From Dyadobacter sp. Leaf189 (GTDB lineage: Bacteria; Bacteroidota; Bacteroidia; Cytophagales; Spirosomataceae): 64,000 nt of DNA. The notes under the pieces were generated by a model. It was given only the letters and a program-made list of their open reading frames with translations. It was not told where the DNA came from and made no database searches. Below, piece by piece: positions 24,959 through 33,360 of the stretch (its first letter is position 1; every line of letters starts with the position of its first letter). Made by a program: the position numbers and the translations under genes. The stretch is from assembly GCF_001424405.1 (NCBI RefSeq), contig NZ_LMPS01000001.1, positions 5,263 through 69,262 of the forward strand. The letters are read 5' to 3'.

Positions 24959-25984
24959 CTAAGAAATCAATACAGGCTTGTAGAGTTCGAGGTTTTTGAG
25001 AACTTCTCCAGTACCTTTTACCACCGCCTTTAAAGGATCGTCAGCAATGTGAACCGGCAGTTTAGTCTTCTGCGCGATACGTCTGTCTAATCCGTGGATC
25101 AGAGCCCCGCCGCCTGTCAGGTAAATACCGTTTTTGAAGATATCAGCTGAAAGCTCAGGTGGAGAGATTTCCAGCGCCTTCATAACGCCCTCCTCGATTT
25201 TCGAAATGGACTTATCAAGAGAATACGCGATCTCACTATACGTCACGCGAATTTCTTTCGGAATACCCGTCATTAAATCGCGCCCGCGGATCTGGTAATC
25301 ATCCAAAGGCACTTCCAACTCAGGCGAAGCTGAGCCGATCGCCATTTTAATCAGTTCCGCAGAACGTTCTCCGATCAGCAGGTTGTGCTCACGGCGCATA
25401 TAATCGACGATATCACGCGTAAAAACGTCCCCCGCAATGCGTACAGACTGCTCGCAGACAATACCTGAAAGCGCAATTACGGCGATTTCGGTAGTACCAC
25501 CACCAATGTCCACGATCATTACACCGTTCGGCTGGGTAATGTCGATTCCTATACCGATTGCGGCTGCAATGGGCTCGTGTACCATGTAAACTTCCTTGGC
25601 ACCTGCATGCTCGCAGGAATCCTTAACCGCACGTTTTTCAACTTCCGTAATTCCCGAAGGAATACAAACTACCATTCGGTGTGAAGGCGTGAAAAAACGG
25701 CTGCCGGTATCGATCATTTTGATCATCCCGCGGATCATCATTTCGGCTGCCGTAAAGTCTGCAATTACACCATCTTTGAGTGGGCGGATTGTTTTTATAT
25801 TTTCGTTGGTCTTCTCATGCATTTGCATGGCCGTGTGGCCGATCGCCAGAACTTTGCCCGTGGTTTTGTCCATGGCAATGATAGAAGGCTCGTCAACTAC
25901 TACTGTATCTTTATGAATGATCAAAGTATTGGCAGTACCTAAATCAATCGCAATATCGCTAGTCAAAAAATCAAACAATCCCAT
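24959..25984 (-). CDS. mreB: Rod shape-determining protein MreB (actin homologue)
   Basis: The actin-fold ATPase that guides lateral wall synthesis. Phosphate 1 loop DLGTANT (14-20), phosphate 2 loop DIGGGTTE (159-166), the adenosine motif TGGGALIHGLD, and the membrane-binding N-terminal MGLFDFLTS are all visible. At 341 residues it is full length. It begins the mreBCD set and has a promoter 42-71 bases upstream on the minus strand. Confidence 0.97.
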   Translation of the reverse strand: MGLFDFLTSDIAIDLGTANTLIIHKDTVVVDEPSIIAMDKTTGKVLAIGHTAMQMHEKTNENIKTIRPLKDGVIADFTAAEMMIRGMIKMIDTGSRFFTPSHRMVVCIPSGITEVEKRAVKDSCEHAGAKEVYMVHEPIAAAIGIGIDITQPNGVMIVDIGGGTTEIAVIALSGIVCEQSVRIAGDVFTRDIVDYMRREHNLLIGERSAELIKMAIGSASPELEVPLDDYQIRGRDLMTGIPKEIRVTYSEIAYSLDKSISKIEEGVMKALEISPPELSADIFKNGIYLTGGGALIHGLDRRIAQKTKLPVHIADDPLKAVVKGTGEVLKNLELYKPVLIS

Positions 25985-26025
25985 ATAATTTGTTAAAATT
26001 TGCGCTCACTTTGATTTCAGGTTGG

Positions 26026-26055
26026 CAAAATTACAGATTATTGTCCACAAACAAA
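26026..26055 (-). promoter_or_regulatory. mreB promoter
   Basis: On the minus strand TTTG (26055-26052), an 18-base spacer and TAATTTTG (26033-26026), an exact TAnnTTTG match. A second TTTG overlaps just upstream in reading direction. Confidence 0.6.
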
Positions 26056-26117
26056 GGCATTTAAAAAATTTAGGAAGTTGCCTCAAAGTGGGTAAAAATA
26101 CGTCATAATTAGCCCCT

Positions 26118-26149
26118 TTGACAGAATTTACAATTACTATGTACCTTTG
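26118..26149 (+). promoter_or_regulatory. Promoter of the GH3 gene
   Basis: TTG (26118-26120), a 21-base spacer and TACCTTTG (26142-26149). The -7 ends only eight bases before the ATG at 26158, so the transcript would have almost no leader. Confidence 0.6.
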
Positions 26150-26157
26150 TTTTTACT

Positions 26158-27663
26158 ATGGGAATCAAAGCAATTTTGAGTCAGCCGCTGGCGAGATATA
26201 TTGTTCAGCAGCAGAAGCAATGGATCTCTGAAAGCATTGCGGTTCAGGAAAAATGGAGGCAGGAATTAGTCGCCAAAGCGGCCGGTACCGAGTTCGGGAA
26301 AGACCATCATTTCCGGGATATCCAATCTTATTCAGACTTCAAACAGGCCGTGCCGGTTTCAGATTATGAAGACCTGAAAGGCTACATCGGCAAGATCAAA
26401 GAGGGAGCAGACAATATCCTCTGGCCAGGCAAGCCACTGTATTTTGCCAAAACTTCCGGAACTACTTCCGGAACCAAGTATATACCGATCTCCAGAGACT
26501 CAATTTCCAATCACATCGACTCGGCAAGAAATGCCATTTTGACGTACATTGCTGAAACCGGGAAATCTCAGTTTTTAGACAAAAAGCTCATTTTCCTGTC
26601 TGGCAGCCCGGTACTGACAGAAACAGGCGGGGTACTGACAGGTCGTTTGTCAGGTATCTCCAACCACCACGTTCCGGGTTATCTGCGGAGAAACCAAATG
26701 CCCAGTTACGAAACCAACTGCATTGAGGACTGGGAGACCAAGCTGGAAAAGATCATCGACGAGACAATCGACCAGCCCATGTCACTGATATCCGGGATTC
26801 CGCCCTGGGTACAAATGTATTTCGACAGGATTATCGAGCGGACAGGCAAGAAGATCAAGGACGTTTTTCCGGACTTCTCTCTCTTTATATACGGAGGAGT
26901 GAATTTTGAACCTTATCGTGCAAAATTGTTCGAGTCCATTGGCAAGTCCATCGATTCTATTGAACTATATCCAGCCTCGGAAGGCTTTTTTGCCTACCAG
27001 GATGTGCAGCATGAAGAGGGATTGCTGCTTTTGCTGGATACCGGCATTTTCTATGAGTTTATTCCTGCTGATCAGTTTTTTGACAAAAATCCGCCAAGAT
27101 ATTCAATCGGTGAAGTGGAAGTTGGCAAAAACTACGCGATGATCGTGAATAACAATGCAGGACTTTGGGGTTACTCGCTTGGTGATACGGTGCGATTTGT
27201 TTCTACAAACCCATATAAAATCCTGGTAACAGGAAGGATCAAACATTTTATATCCGCATTTGGCGAGCACGTGATCGGAGAAGAGATTGAAAAGGCGCTT
27301 AAATTTGGAATGGAGCGGCATCCAGAGGTAGAGGTGGTCGAATTCACGGTTGCACCTATGGTAAACCCGCAGGAAGGCGGGCTTCCTTATCATGAATGGT
27401 TGGTTGAGTTTGCTACTTTGCCCAACAATATGGAGCAGTTTGTGGCAGATGTAGACCGTCGCCTCACAGAGCTGAACATTTACTATAAGGACCTGATCGA
27501 GGGAAGTATCCTGAAAACGCTGCAACTGGTACCACTTCCGAAGAATGCCTTTATCGATTTCATGCGTGCAAATGGAAAGCTGGGCGGACAGAATAAAGTG
27601 CCGCGGTTGTCCAACGACAGAAAGATTGCAGATGAATTGGTGAAGTTCAGACACAGGGGATGA
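26158..27663 (+). CDS. GH3 family acyl-adenylate/amide synthetase-like protein
   Basis: Length 501. It carries the adenylating motif TSGTTSGTKYIP (99-110), then YPASEGFFAYQD and YSLGDTVRF with ILVTGRIKHFISAFGEHVIGEE, the order known from the plant GH3 (auxin-amino acid synthetase) fold of the ANL superfamily. In bacteria the substrate is generally unknown. dxr starts 17 bases downstream, so both are likely on one mRNA with the small membrane protein that follows. No function linking it to isoprenoids is established. Confidence 0.9.
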   Translation: MGIKAILSQPLARYIVQQQKQWISESIAVQEKWRQELVAKAAGTEFGKDHHFRDIQSYSDFKQAVPVSDYEDLKGYIGKIKEGADNILWPGKPLYFAKTSGTTSGTKYIPISRDSISNHIDSARNAILTYIAETGKSQFLDKKLIFLSGSPVLTETGGVLTGRLSGISNHHVPGYLRRNQMPSYETNCIEDWETKLEKIIDETIDQPMSLISGIPPWVQMYFDRIIERTGKKIKDVFPDFSLFIYGGVNFEPYRAKLFESIGKSIDSIELYPASEGFFAYQDVQHEEGLLLLLDTGIFYEFIPADQFFDKNPPRYSIGEVEVGKNYAMIVNNNAGLWGYSLGDTVRFVSTNPYKILVTGRIKHFISAFGEHVIGEEIEKALKFGMERHPEVEVVEFTVAPMVNPQEGGLPYHEWLVEFATLPNNMEQFVADVDRRLTELNIYYKDLIEGSILKTLQLVPLPKNAFIDFMRANGKLGGQNKVPRLSNDRKIADELVKFRHRG

Positions 27664-27680
27664 CCTTAAAATAGAAAAGA

Positions 27681-28841
27681 ATGAAGAAGAGAATAGCCAT
27701 TTTAGGGTCAACCGGATCAATTGGAACGCAAGCGCTTGATGTGATCAGCGCCAATCCTGAGGTATTTACCGTATCCGTACTTACTGCCGGCAACAACGCC
27801 GATTTGCTGATAGAACAAGCAGTTAAATTCCTGCCTTCCGAGGTGGTAATTTGTAATGGAGATCAGTTTGACAAGGTAAAAACAGCACTGGCCCCATTTC
27901 CGGTAAAGGTATATCAGGGTGAAGAAGCGTTGGTTTCCGTAGTCGAAAGTGATAATGTGGACATCGTTCTTACCGCAATGGTCGGCTACTCGGGACTGCT
28001 GCCTACTATTCACGCGATCAAAGCCGGGAAGACAATTGCATTGGCGAACAAAGAAACGCTGGTTGTGGCCGGTGAGCTCATCACAGCTTTGGCCAGAGAA
28101 CATCATGTAAGTATATACCCTGTTGATTCAGAGCACTCTGCTATATTTCAATGTCTTGCGGGAGAGGAAAACAATGCGATCGAAAAGATTATTCTGACTG
28201 CATCCGGCGGCCCGTTCAGAGGAAAGGACCGTGCGTTTTTGGCGGAGGTAACCAAGGCGCAGGCATTGAAACACCCCAACTGGAGTATGGGTGCAAAGAT
28301 TACCATTGATTCGGCTACCTTGATGAATAAGGGGCTTGAAGTGATCGAAGCAAAATGGCTGTTTGACTTGCAGGCTTCTCAGATTGACGTGATCGTGCAT
28401 CCGCAAAGTATCATTCATTCGCTGGTGCAGTTTGAAGATGGCAGTATCAAAGCACAAATGGGCTTGCCGGACATGAAGCTTCCCATTCAGTATGCATTGG
28501 ATTATCCTAATCGCCTGAAATCAGATTTTCCAAGATTCAATTTTGTTAATTATCCTTCACTAACATTCGAAAAGCCCGACCTGGAAACTTTCAGGAATCT
28601 CGCGATCGCTTATGAAGTTTTGGAAAAAGGCGGAAATGCAGCCTGTATCGTCAATGCCGCAAACGAAATAGCTGTGGATGCATTCCTGCACGACCGGATA
28701 GGATTTCTGGATATTTCGGACGTAATTACCGAAAGCCTGGCCAAAATAGCTTTCATCGGTAACCCTTCCTATTCTGACTATGTTGAAACCAATGAAGCAA
28801 CCAGGCGTTTTGCTTCTGATATGATCCAGGTGAAAGTATAA
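27681..28841 (+). CDS. dxr: 1-deoxy-D-xylulose-5-phosphate reductoisomerase
   Basis: Dxr rearranges and reduces DXP to MEP with NADPH, the second and committed step after Dxs (also in this window). NADPH loop GSTGSIG (9-15), LANKETLVVAGE, the metal/substrate site PVDSEHSAIFQC, SATLMNKGLEVIEAKWLF and the loop VHPQSIIHSLVQFEDGS are all present. 386 residues is normal. It lies in the middle of a three-gene run with 17 bases upstream and no gap to the next start. Confidence 0.97.
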   Translation: MKKRIAILGSTGSIGTQALDVISANPEVFTVSVLTAGNNADLLIEQAVKFLPSEVVICNGDQFDKVKTALAPFPVKVYQGEEALVSVVESDNVDIVLTAMVGYSGLLPTIHAIKAGKTIALANKETLVVAGELITALAREHHVSIYPVDSEHSAIFQCLAGEENNAIEKIILTASGGPFRGKDRAFLAEVTKAQALKHPNWSMGAKITIDSATLMNKGLEVIEAKWLFDLQASQIDVIVHPQSIIHSLVQFEDGSIKAQMGLPDMKLPIQYALDYPNRLKSDFPRFNFVNYPSLTFEKPDLETFRNLAIAYEVLEKGGNAACIVNAANEIAVDAFLHDRIGFLDISDVITESLAKIAFIGNPSYSDYVETNEATRRFASDMIQVKV

Positions 28842-29291
28842 ATGAAAACCACCCTTCTCAAATACTTATCTGTTGCACTTGCCAGTACACTCAAATTCTT
28901 CGGCGGTCCGATCACGGGTGTAATCCTGAAATTAACCTGGATAGAAACAGCAATCTGCTCCGCAATCGGGATGATGTTCACTGTTCTGATATTGACGTAT
29001 ATCGGAGGAGGGATTCAGGCATTTATTAAAAAGCGAAGAAAGTCGAAGCCTAAAAAGTTTACCCGCACCAACCGCATTGCAGTCAATATCTGGAAACGTT
29101 TTGGCATCATCGGTATCGCTTTTCTAACCCCGCCATTGTTTACGCCCCTTTTCGGGCCGATCCTTGCAGTAGCATTCCGCGTCCCGAAACACTCCATATT
29201 CATGTGGATGTCGCTAAGTGCGATTATCTGGGGGCTTGGCATTTCCTACATCGCACATAAGGTCACATTCATTCAGGATTGGATCAAGTAG
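28842..29291 (+). CDS. Small multi-pass membrane protein (small multidrug export / DedA-like)
   Basis: 149 residues with about four hydrophobic segments. A basic cytoplasmic loop (IKKRRKSKPKKFTRTNR, about 64-80) separates the halves, and the second half contains GIIGIAFLTPPLFTPLFGP, a pattern that recalls the putative small multidrug export proteins (PF06695) and DedA-type folds. Its start directly abuts the dxr stop, so it belongs to that transcript. In many bacteria rseP follows dxr; here it does not. Function is unproven. Confidence 0.65.
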   Translation: MKTTLLKYLSVALASTLKFFGGPITGVILKLTWIETAICSAIGMMFTVLILTYIGGGIQAFIKKRRKSKPKKFTRTNRIAVNIWKRFGIIGIAFLTPPLFTPLFGPILAVAFRVPKHSIFMWMSLSAIIWGLGISYIAHKVTFIQDWIK

Positions 29292-29334
29292 CATTTCTGC
29301 AAATGGCCAGCAGCTGTTTCTCAGCGGCTGTTCC

Positions 29335-30099
29335 TCAGCGGCTAACTTCTTTCTTTGGCGCAGTTGTTTTTTTCATGAAATCTCCCTGCGAGAAGTACTT
29401 TTCAATGAGGCAGTACATCAGTATGAAGAAGTACCTGCTGCCCATTTCCTTTATTTTCAGCTTCGATTCGCCGTATTTACGGTTGGTCCAGCTGTTTGGT
29501 ACAACCGCATAATTAAAGCCACGCACCATTGCTTTCAGCGGAAGTTCAATGGTGAGATTGAAGTGAGGAGCTAAAAAAGGTTTGATACCCTCGATGGTTT
29601 CCCGTTTATACAGCTTGAATGCATTCGTGGTATCATTGTACTTGATCCCCATTACAATGCGAACAATGAAGTTAGCAACGCGGTTGATCACTTTTTTCAG
29701 TGCCGGGTAGTCAATCACCTTTCCGCCTTTGTCCCAGCGGGAGCCGAATACGCAATCGTAATCGCCTTCCACCATTTTGTTATAATATTTAACAAGATCT
29801 TCGGGATCGTCGGACATATCGGCCATGAAAACGGCTACACAATCTCCTTTAAAACGTTCCAATCCATATCTTACCGCATAGCCAAAACCATTTGGACCCG
29901 GGTTGGTGTAGTAAACCAGTGTGGGAATTTGAAGTGAAAGCTCGTCCAATACCCGCAACGTTCCGTCTTTGGAATTATCGTTGGTCACGCATATTTCGTG
30001 AGGGATATTGTATTTATTTAATGTATTGTAAAGAGATACCAGCGTGTGTGTAATGGATTCCTCCTCATTATATGCTGGTATTACGACGCTTAGCTTCAT
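29335..30099 (-). CDS. Family 2 glycosyltransferase (polyprenol-phosphate sugar type)
   Basis: The start is set at ATG 30099 (MKLSVVIPAYNEEE); the longer frame begins with a TTG nine codons before. It has the GT2 opening SVVIPAYNEEESI, the nucleotide-sugar segment VTNDNSKDGT, the acidic VFMADMSDDPEDL and a C-terminal NLTIELPLKAMVRGFN stretch, like dolichol-phosphate mannosyltransferase-type enzymes. 254 residues, no strong transmembrane tail. It is the last gene of the minus-strand glycan-type cluster from 34242 to here. Confidence 0.88.
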   Translation of the reverse strand: MKLSVVIPAYNEEESITHTLVSLYNTLNKYNIPHEICVTNDNSKDGTLRVLDELSLQIPTLVYYTNPGPNGFGYAVRYGLERFKGDCVAVFMADMSDDPEDLVKYYNKMVEGDYDCVFGSRWDKGGKVIDYPALKKVINRVANFIVRIVMGIKYNDTTNAFKLYKRETIEGIKPFLAPHFNLTIELPLKAMVRGFNYAVVPNSWTNRKYGESKLKIKEMGSRYFFILMYCLIEKYFSQGDFMKKTTAPKKEVSR

Positions 30100-30157
30100 A
30101 AAAGTCAGTAGTTGAAAACAGTACAAATTAAAGATTATTAATTCGAACTGCCAATTT

Positions 30158-30967
30158 TCAGCGTATTGCTAGCTTGGCCTCGTAGCTTGCTATGGTTTTT
30201 GAGACAACATCGTGATACTTGTAGTCCAGCCACTTGTCTACGTTTTCAAACATTTCCTTTCTGTTTTGCAAAAAAGGAATATTTGTATGTGCGTGAACAT
30301 TGCTCAGCCCCGCACTATGCTTTCTGTATACCCCCATTACATCCGGCAGGTAACCGATTTTGCCTCTTGCGGCAAGCTGTATCATTAAAGCCCAGTCACC
30401 TGCAGCGGCTTTCGAGTGCCATTCAGCAAAATCATGATCTTGGAAAGGATTCCGGTACAACCAGCTTGCTGTGGCAAAAAACCATTTGTCTTCCAGGATA
30501 TCTTCAATACCCGAAATTAATTTCTGATCGGGCTTATTAAACAAATGTTCAGGAGATCCATCTTCGTAAACAACGCGCATATTATGGTGACACACGCTGA
30601 AATCGGGGTTTTTATCCAGGAAGTCGACCTGCTTCTGCAATTTCAGCGGGTCTGTCCAGTAATCATCGCCTTCGCACATGGCCACATATTCGCCTTTGCA
30701 GGCTTTAACCAGTTGCAGCACATTATTGCGACCGGCAAATTCCCGCGGCTCGCTTGGGCCCTGGTTCTCAGAATGCAGAAAAGCCCGGATTTTGCCGGGC
30801 TTTCTCTTTTCATAATCTCTGATAATATCTTGCGTAAGATCCGTAGACGCATCATCGCCGATTACAATTTCAAAGTCAAAATCAGTTTGTTGCATGAAAG
30901 CCCCTTCGAGCATCTGTACAATGTACTTCTCGTGATTATATGTCGGAACGCAGACTGATACTTTCAT
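30158..30967 (-). CDS. Family 2 glycosyltransferase
   Basis: 269 residues. GT-A fold landmarks are KVSVCVPTYNHEKYI at the start, IVIGDDASTDLTQDII, then MCEGDDYWTDPLKLQKQVDFL with the DxD-like metal-binding acidic residues. The second half (ATASWLYRN, WALMIQLAARGKIGYLPDVMGVYRKHSAGLS) is typical of inverting GT2 enzymes that build surface glycans. Donor and acceptor are not predictable. It follows the DUF2283 gene by 8 bases and precedes a second GT2 gene by about 58 bases. Confidence 0.9.
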   Translation of the reverse strand: MKVSVCVPTYNHEKYIVQMLEGAFMQQTDFDFEIVIGDDASTDLTQDIIRDYEKRKPGKIRAFLHSENQGPSEPREFAGRNNVLQLVKACKGEYVAMCEGDDYWTDPLKLQKQVDFLDKNPDFSVCHHNMRVVYEDGSPEHLFNKPDQKLISGIEDILEDKWFFATASWLYRNPFQDHDFAEWHSKAAAGDWALMIQLAARGKIGYLPDVMGVYRKHSAGLSNVHAHTNIPFLQNRKEMFENVDKWLDYKYHDVVSKTIASYEAKLAIR

Positions 30968-30975
30968 TAACCAAA

Positions 30976-31200
30976 CTAAATAGCAACAAGCTCTCTCACC
31001 GTATCACCATTGATCTGATGGAAAGACAAACCATTGACATTCGTAACACTTGTAGCATGCTCGATAGTCAGAGAGACTGGATTTCCATTTTCATCAAGGT
31101 CAACAAGCATGTTTTCATTTAAATCATCTGTTGAAACGACCTCATTCTGATTGAAGACCAGCAATAGCGTATCTGTGTCCTGAAAATATCTTATATCCAT
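30976..31200 (-). CDS. DUF2283 family protein (possible antitoxin partner)
   Basis: The start is placed at ATG 31200 (MDIRYFQDTD); the longer frame to 31299 would lie inside the upstream gene. The 74-residue protein reads MDIRYFQDTDTLLLVFNQ, then MLVDLDENGNPVSLTIEHAT, the typical DUF2283 pattern (short beta-rich, with a Y-x2-xxD-x-L start and a D-x-D-G-x-x-x-x-x-EI core). It starts one base after the stop of a DUF4258 gene. To my recollection DUF4258/DUF2283 neighbours occur widely and have been suspected to be toxin-antitoxin pairs. It is acidic, which suits an antitoxin. Confidence 0.75.
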   Translation of the reverse strand: MDIRYFQDTDTLLLVFNQNEVVSTDDLNENMLVDLDENGNPVSLTIEHATSVTNVNGLSFHQINGDTVRELVAI

Positions 31201-31201
31201 A

Positions 31202-31441
31202 TCAATCTTCCGGCTTAAACGAGCGATCAAAAAAAGCATTATGTACAGTAATGCCGTCTTCCAGCAAAACAAGGCGCAAAAATTTTTGGTTCTCCTCAAT
31301 CTTGGCCCATCTGCGAATGCGACCGTCAGCTTGAATATCTTCTTTCAGTGGAAAATGGAAAGCTTGTTCAATCCACTCCATTCTGATATCCTTTCTGTCC
31401 GGTCGTTCTCTTGTAAATAAAAAGTAGTGTGTGAATTTCAT
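31202..31441 (-). CDS. DUF4258-like small protein (possible toxin partner)
   Basis: 79 residues: MKFTHYFLFTRERPDRKDIR, then WIEQAFHFPLKEDIQADGRIRRWAKI and FLRLVLLEDGITVHNAFFDR. The H-x-F, R-x2-R-x3-I and R-L-V-L-L-x-x-G pattern suggests a DUF4258 (RelE/BrnT-like fold) protein. Only one base separates it from the DUF2283 gene, and 14 bases lie between it and the upstream PhyH gene, so it is embedded in the glycan-type cluster. The toxin role is inferred from the pairing and is not shown by the sequence. Confidence 0.6.
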   Translation of the reverse strand: MKFTHYFLFTRERPDRKDIRMEWIEQAFHFPLKEDIQADGRIRRWAKIEENQKFLRLVLLEDGITVHNAFFDRSFKPED

Positions 31442-31455
31442 TATGATTTTTAGGT

Positions 31456-32274
31456 TTAACTAAAAACCCCTTTCAACTGCTCCACACTTGGGAAGTCAGG
31501 TGTTACCAGTTCTGTTTCCGGTTTATAAATGTACGCCATCGGGTAGCCGCGCTCGATGAATGTAGGTTCGTCGAGATTGTTGTACCGCAGCTGAACAGAC
31601 CAGCGAATGTTGTTAGTAATGTTATTTCCTGATTGGTGGATCAAAAACGCAGAGAAAATCAAGATATCACCTACTTTGAACTCAGTCTGGACAAAATCCT
31701 CGTCTTTCAACTCGGCAGTAATTCCGCCTTGGTAACCGGAAGTTGAAGATGCTCTCAGACCGGTTGTGTGGCTGCCTGGAATCACCTGCAATGCACCGAT
31801 ATCCGCGCCGGCGTCAACCATCGGGAACCAGATTACAGTACTGTCCAGAGATCCCTGACCTGTGCGCCAGTCCTGATGCGCATCCAGTTTCCAGTGCTTG
31901 CTACCATCTTTTGACAAAAACCGGCTGTTAAACTGCATTGCAGCACGTGCGCCGATGATTGGATTAGACAAACCAACTTCTTTCAAAAGGTTTTCGATCA
32001 AAGGATCAACACCAAGGCGATGCAGCGAAAATGTATGCTGTACCGTTTTGCCTGTGTTAACAAATGCATTGAAATCTTTCTCAAAAAATTCAAACATCGC
32101 GTTCTCAAATCCATCACGATCGTCTATATCGACCGACCTGCCGGTAACATGCTTGATCTGCGTCGCAAAGATTTTCCGCGCGTCTGTATATATTGTATTG
32201 ATAATGTCTTTGTCGAGGTAATCTCTTAAAAGCACATAACCGTCTCTGTTGAACTGTTCTTGAAGTGTACTCAT
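31456..32274 (-). CDS. Phytanoyl-CoA dioxygenase (PhyH) family protein
   Basis: A 272-residue non-haem iron, 2-oxoglutarate-type oxygenase by pattern. The facial-triad start H-x-D is in KLDAHQDWRTGQGS, VIPGSHTTGLR follows, and the distal HQSGNNITNNIRWSVQLRYNN supplies the last His and an Arg for 2-oxoglutarate. The N terminus (FNRDGYVLLRDYLD) is typical of PhyH proteins. The family hydroxylates varied small molecules; the surrounding glycosyltransferases and methyltransferase suggest a sugar- or lipid-linked substrate, which is inference. Confidence 0.85.
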   Translation of the reverse strand: MSTLQEQFNRDGYVLLRDYLDKDIINTIYTDARKIFATQIKHVTGRSVDIDDRDGFENAMFEFFEKDFNAFVNTGKTVQHTFSLHRLGVDPLIENLLKEVGLSNPIIGARAAMQFNSRFLSKDGSKHWKLDAHQDWRTGQGSLDSTVIWFPMVDAGADIGALQVIPGSHTTGLRASSTSGYQGGITAELKDEDFVQTEFKVGDILIFSAFLIHQSGNNITNNIRWSVQLRYNNLDEPTFIERGYPMAYIYKPETELVTPDFPSVEQLKGVFS

Positions 32275-32373
32275 TTTCTGATTGCTTGTGTGAAGTTTAA
32301 GTAATAATGATCGCTCAAAATTATTATTCTTTTGGCAATGCAGAAGTGACTTAGATCAGTCTTTTTCAGGAGA

Positions 32374-33309
32374 TTAATCCTCCCAGACCGCATAAGCAAA
32401 TCCCGCCGCACCAAAGCCGTTTCCATTATACAGCAGGTAACGTTTGCCGTTGTGCTGGTAAAAATTGGCGTAATCGATCATCTGATAATCGAAATCCTCC
32501 GGATTGTCTGATTTCGCAATTCCTACCAGATGGTCTTTCCGCTCCCAGGTTGTTCCGTCGGCAGATTCTGCATAGCCCAGCCGGTAACTCTGATTACGAT
32601 CCGTGCGGTAATCCCGGGAATGACGGTATGAGTAATACATTTTGTAAATACCATCTTCCTTGAAAACGCTCGGCCGACCTACCGCGTGCAGAAAATCATC
32701 AAAATCAAGCGTTGGAATGTCGCTGATTTCCCAGTGAATACCGTCTTTGGAAGTAGCAGATTGGGCGCGGTAGTAAGGTTCAGGGTAACCGTGGATCCAT
32801 TCGCACTTGTGCCCGGAAATGTACCACATCCGCCAGGTACCATCGTCGTCGATCATGACCGAAGGCTGGGCAGCCCACAACGGGTTTTGAATGCTGCGAT
32901 CCATAATAGGGCCGACAAACTTCTTCTTGAAAGTCAAACCACCATCGTGACTCTCTGCAAGTCCCATTGAAAGCCGGTAAGAATTATGCGTGCGGTTCCA
33001 GCCCGTGTAGTAAAGCCAGATATCGCCATTCGGGCGGTCTACAAACCATGCGGGCATTGCGCCGGTTTCGTCGTATTCCCCCGGTCCGCCGAGTTCCAGA
33101 ATGGGCTTATCGTGAACGTACAGGATCTTTTTGGGATCGTCGTAATCCACATCTATAAAAGTCGGCCGCGATTGTGTACTTGCATCGCGGGTCGAAAAGT
33201 AAATGCGAAGAAAGTCTTTGTGTTTATATGCAAATGGAACCTGTGCGTGCGACAAACTATGTGGCATGCTCGCGTCAGGTTTGTAAATAACTCCTTTTTT
33301 AACCCACAT
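32374..33309 (-). CDS. Beta-propeller glycosidase-like protein (GH43/GH32-type fold)
   Basis: 311 residues without a signal peptide. Repeating blade-like segments DIWLYYTGWNRT, SMGLAESHDGGLTF, GTWRMWYISG, GIYKMYYSYRHS, LGYAESADGTTW and RYLLYNGNGFG fit a five-bladed propeller of the GH43/GH32/GH130 kind. I could not place a full set of catalytic acids, so it may be an active glycosidase, a phosphorylase or only a sugar-binding relative. It lies between a methyltransferase gene and a PhyH gene in the glycan-type cluster and should be cytoplasmic. Confidence 0.7.
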   Translation of the reverse strand: MWVKKGVIYKPDASMPHSLSHAQVPFAYKHKDFLRIYFSTRDASTQSRPTFIDVDYDDPKKILYVHDKPILELGGPGEYDETGAMPAWFVDRPNGDIWLYYTGWNRTHNSYRLSMGLAESHDGGLTFKKKFVGPIMDRSIQNPLWAAQPSVMIDDDGTWRMWYISGHKCEWIHGYPEPYYRAQSATSKDGIHWEISDIPTLDFDDFLHAVGRPSVFKEDGIYKMYYSYRHSRDYRTDRNQSYRLGYAESADGTTWERKDHLVGIAKSDNPEDFDYQMIDYANFYQHNGKRYLLYNGNGFGAAGFAYAVWED

Positions 33310-33360
33310 GGAATGCTTAATATTCTTGGTGTGTAATATTTAAAATGAAAGAAGTGAAAA

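Noticed and set aside
28842-29291. rseP-type protease after dxr
   Set aside because: rseP commonly follows dxr, but this protein is far too short and lacks the HExxH and LDG motifs.
29321-29350. Short imperfect repeat CTCAGCGGCTG at the end of the GT2 gene
   Set aside because: Only two and a half copies of about 15 bases, within or just past a coding end; no structure that suggests function.
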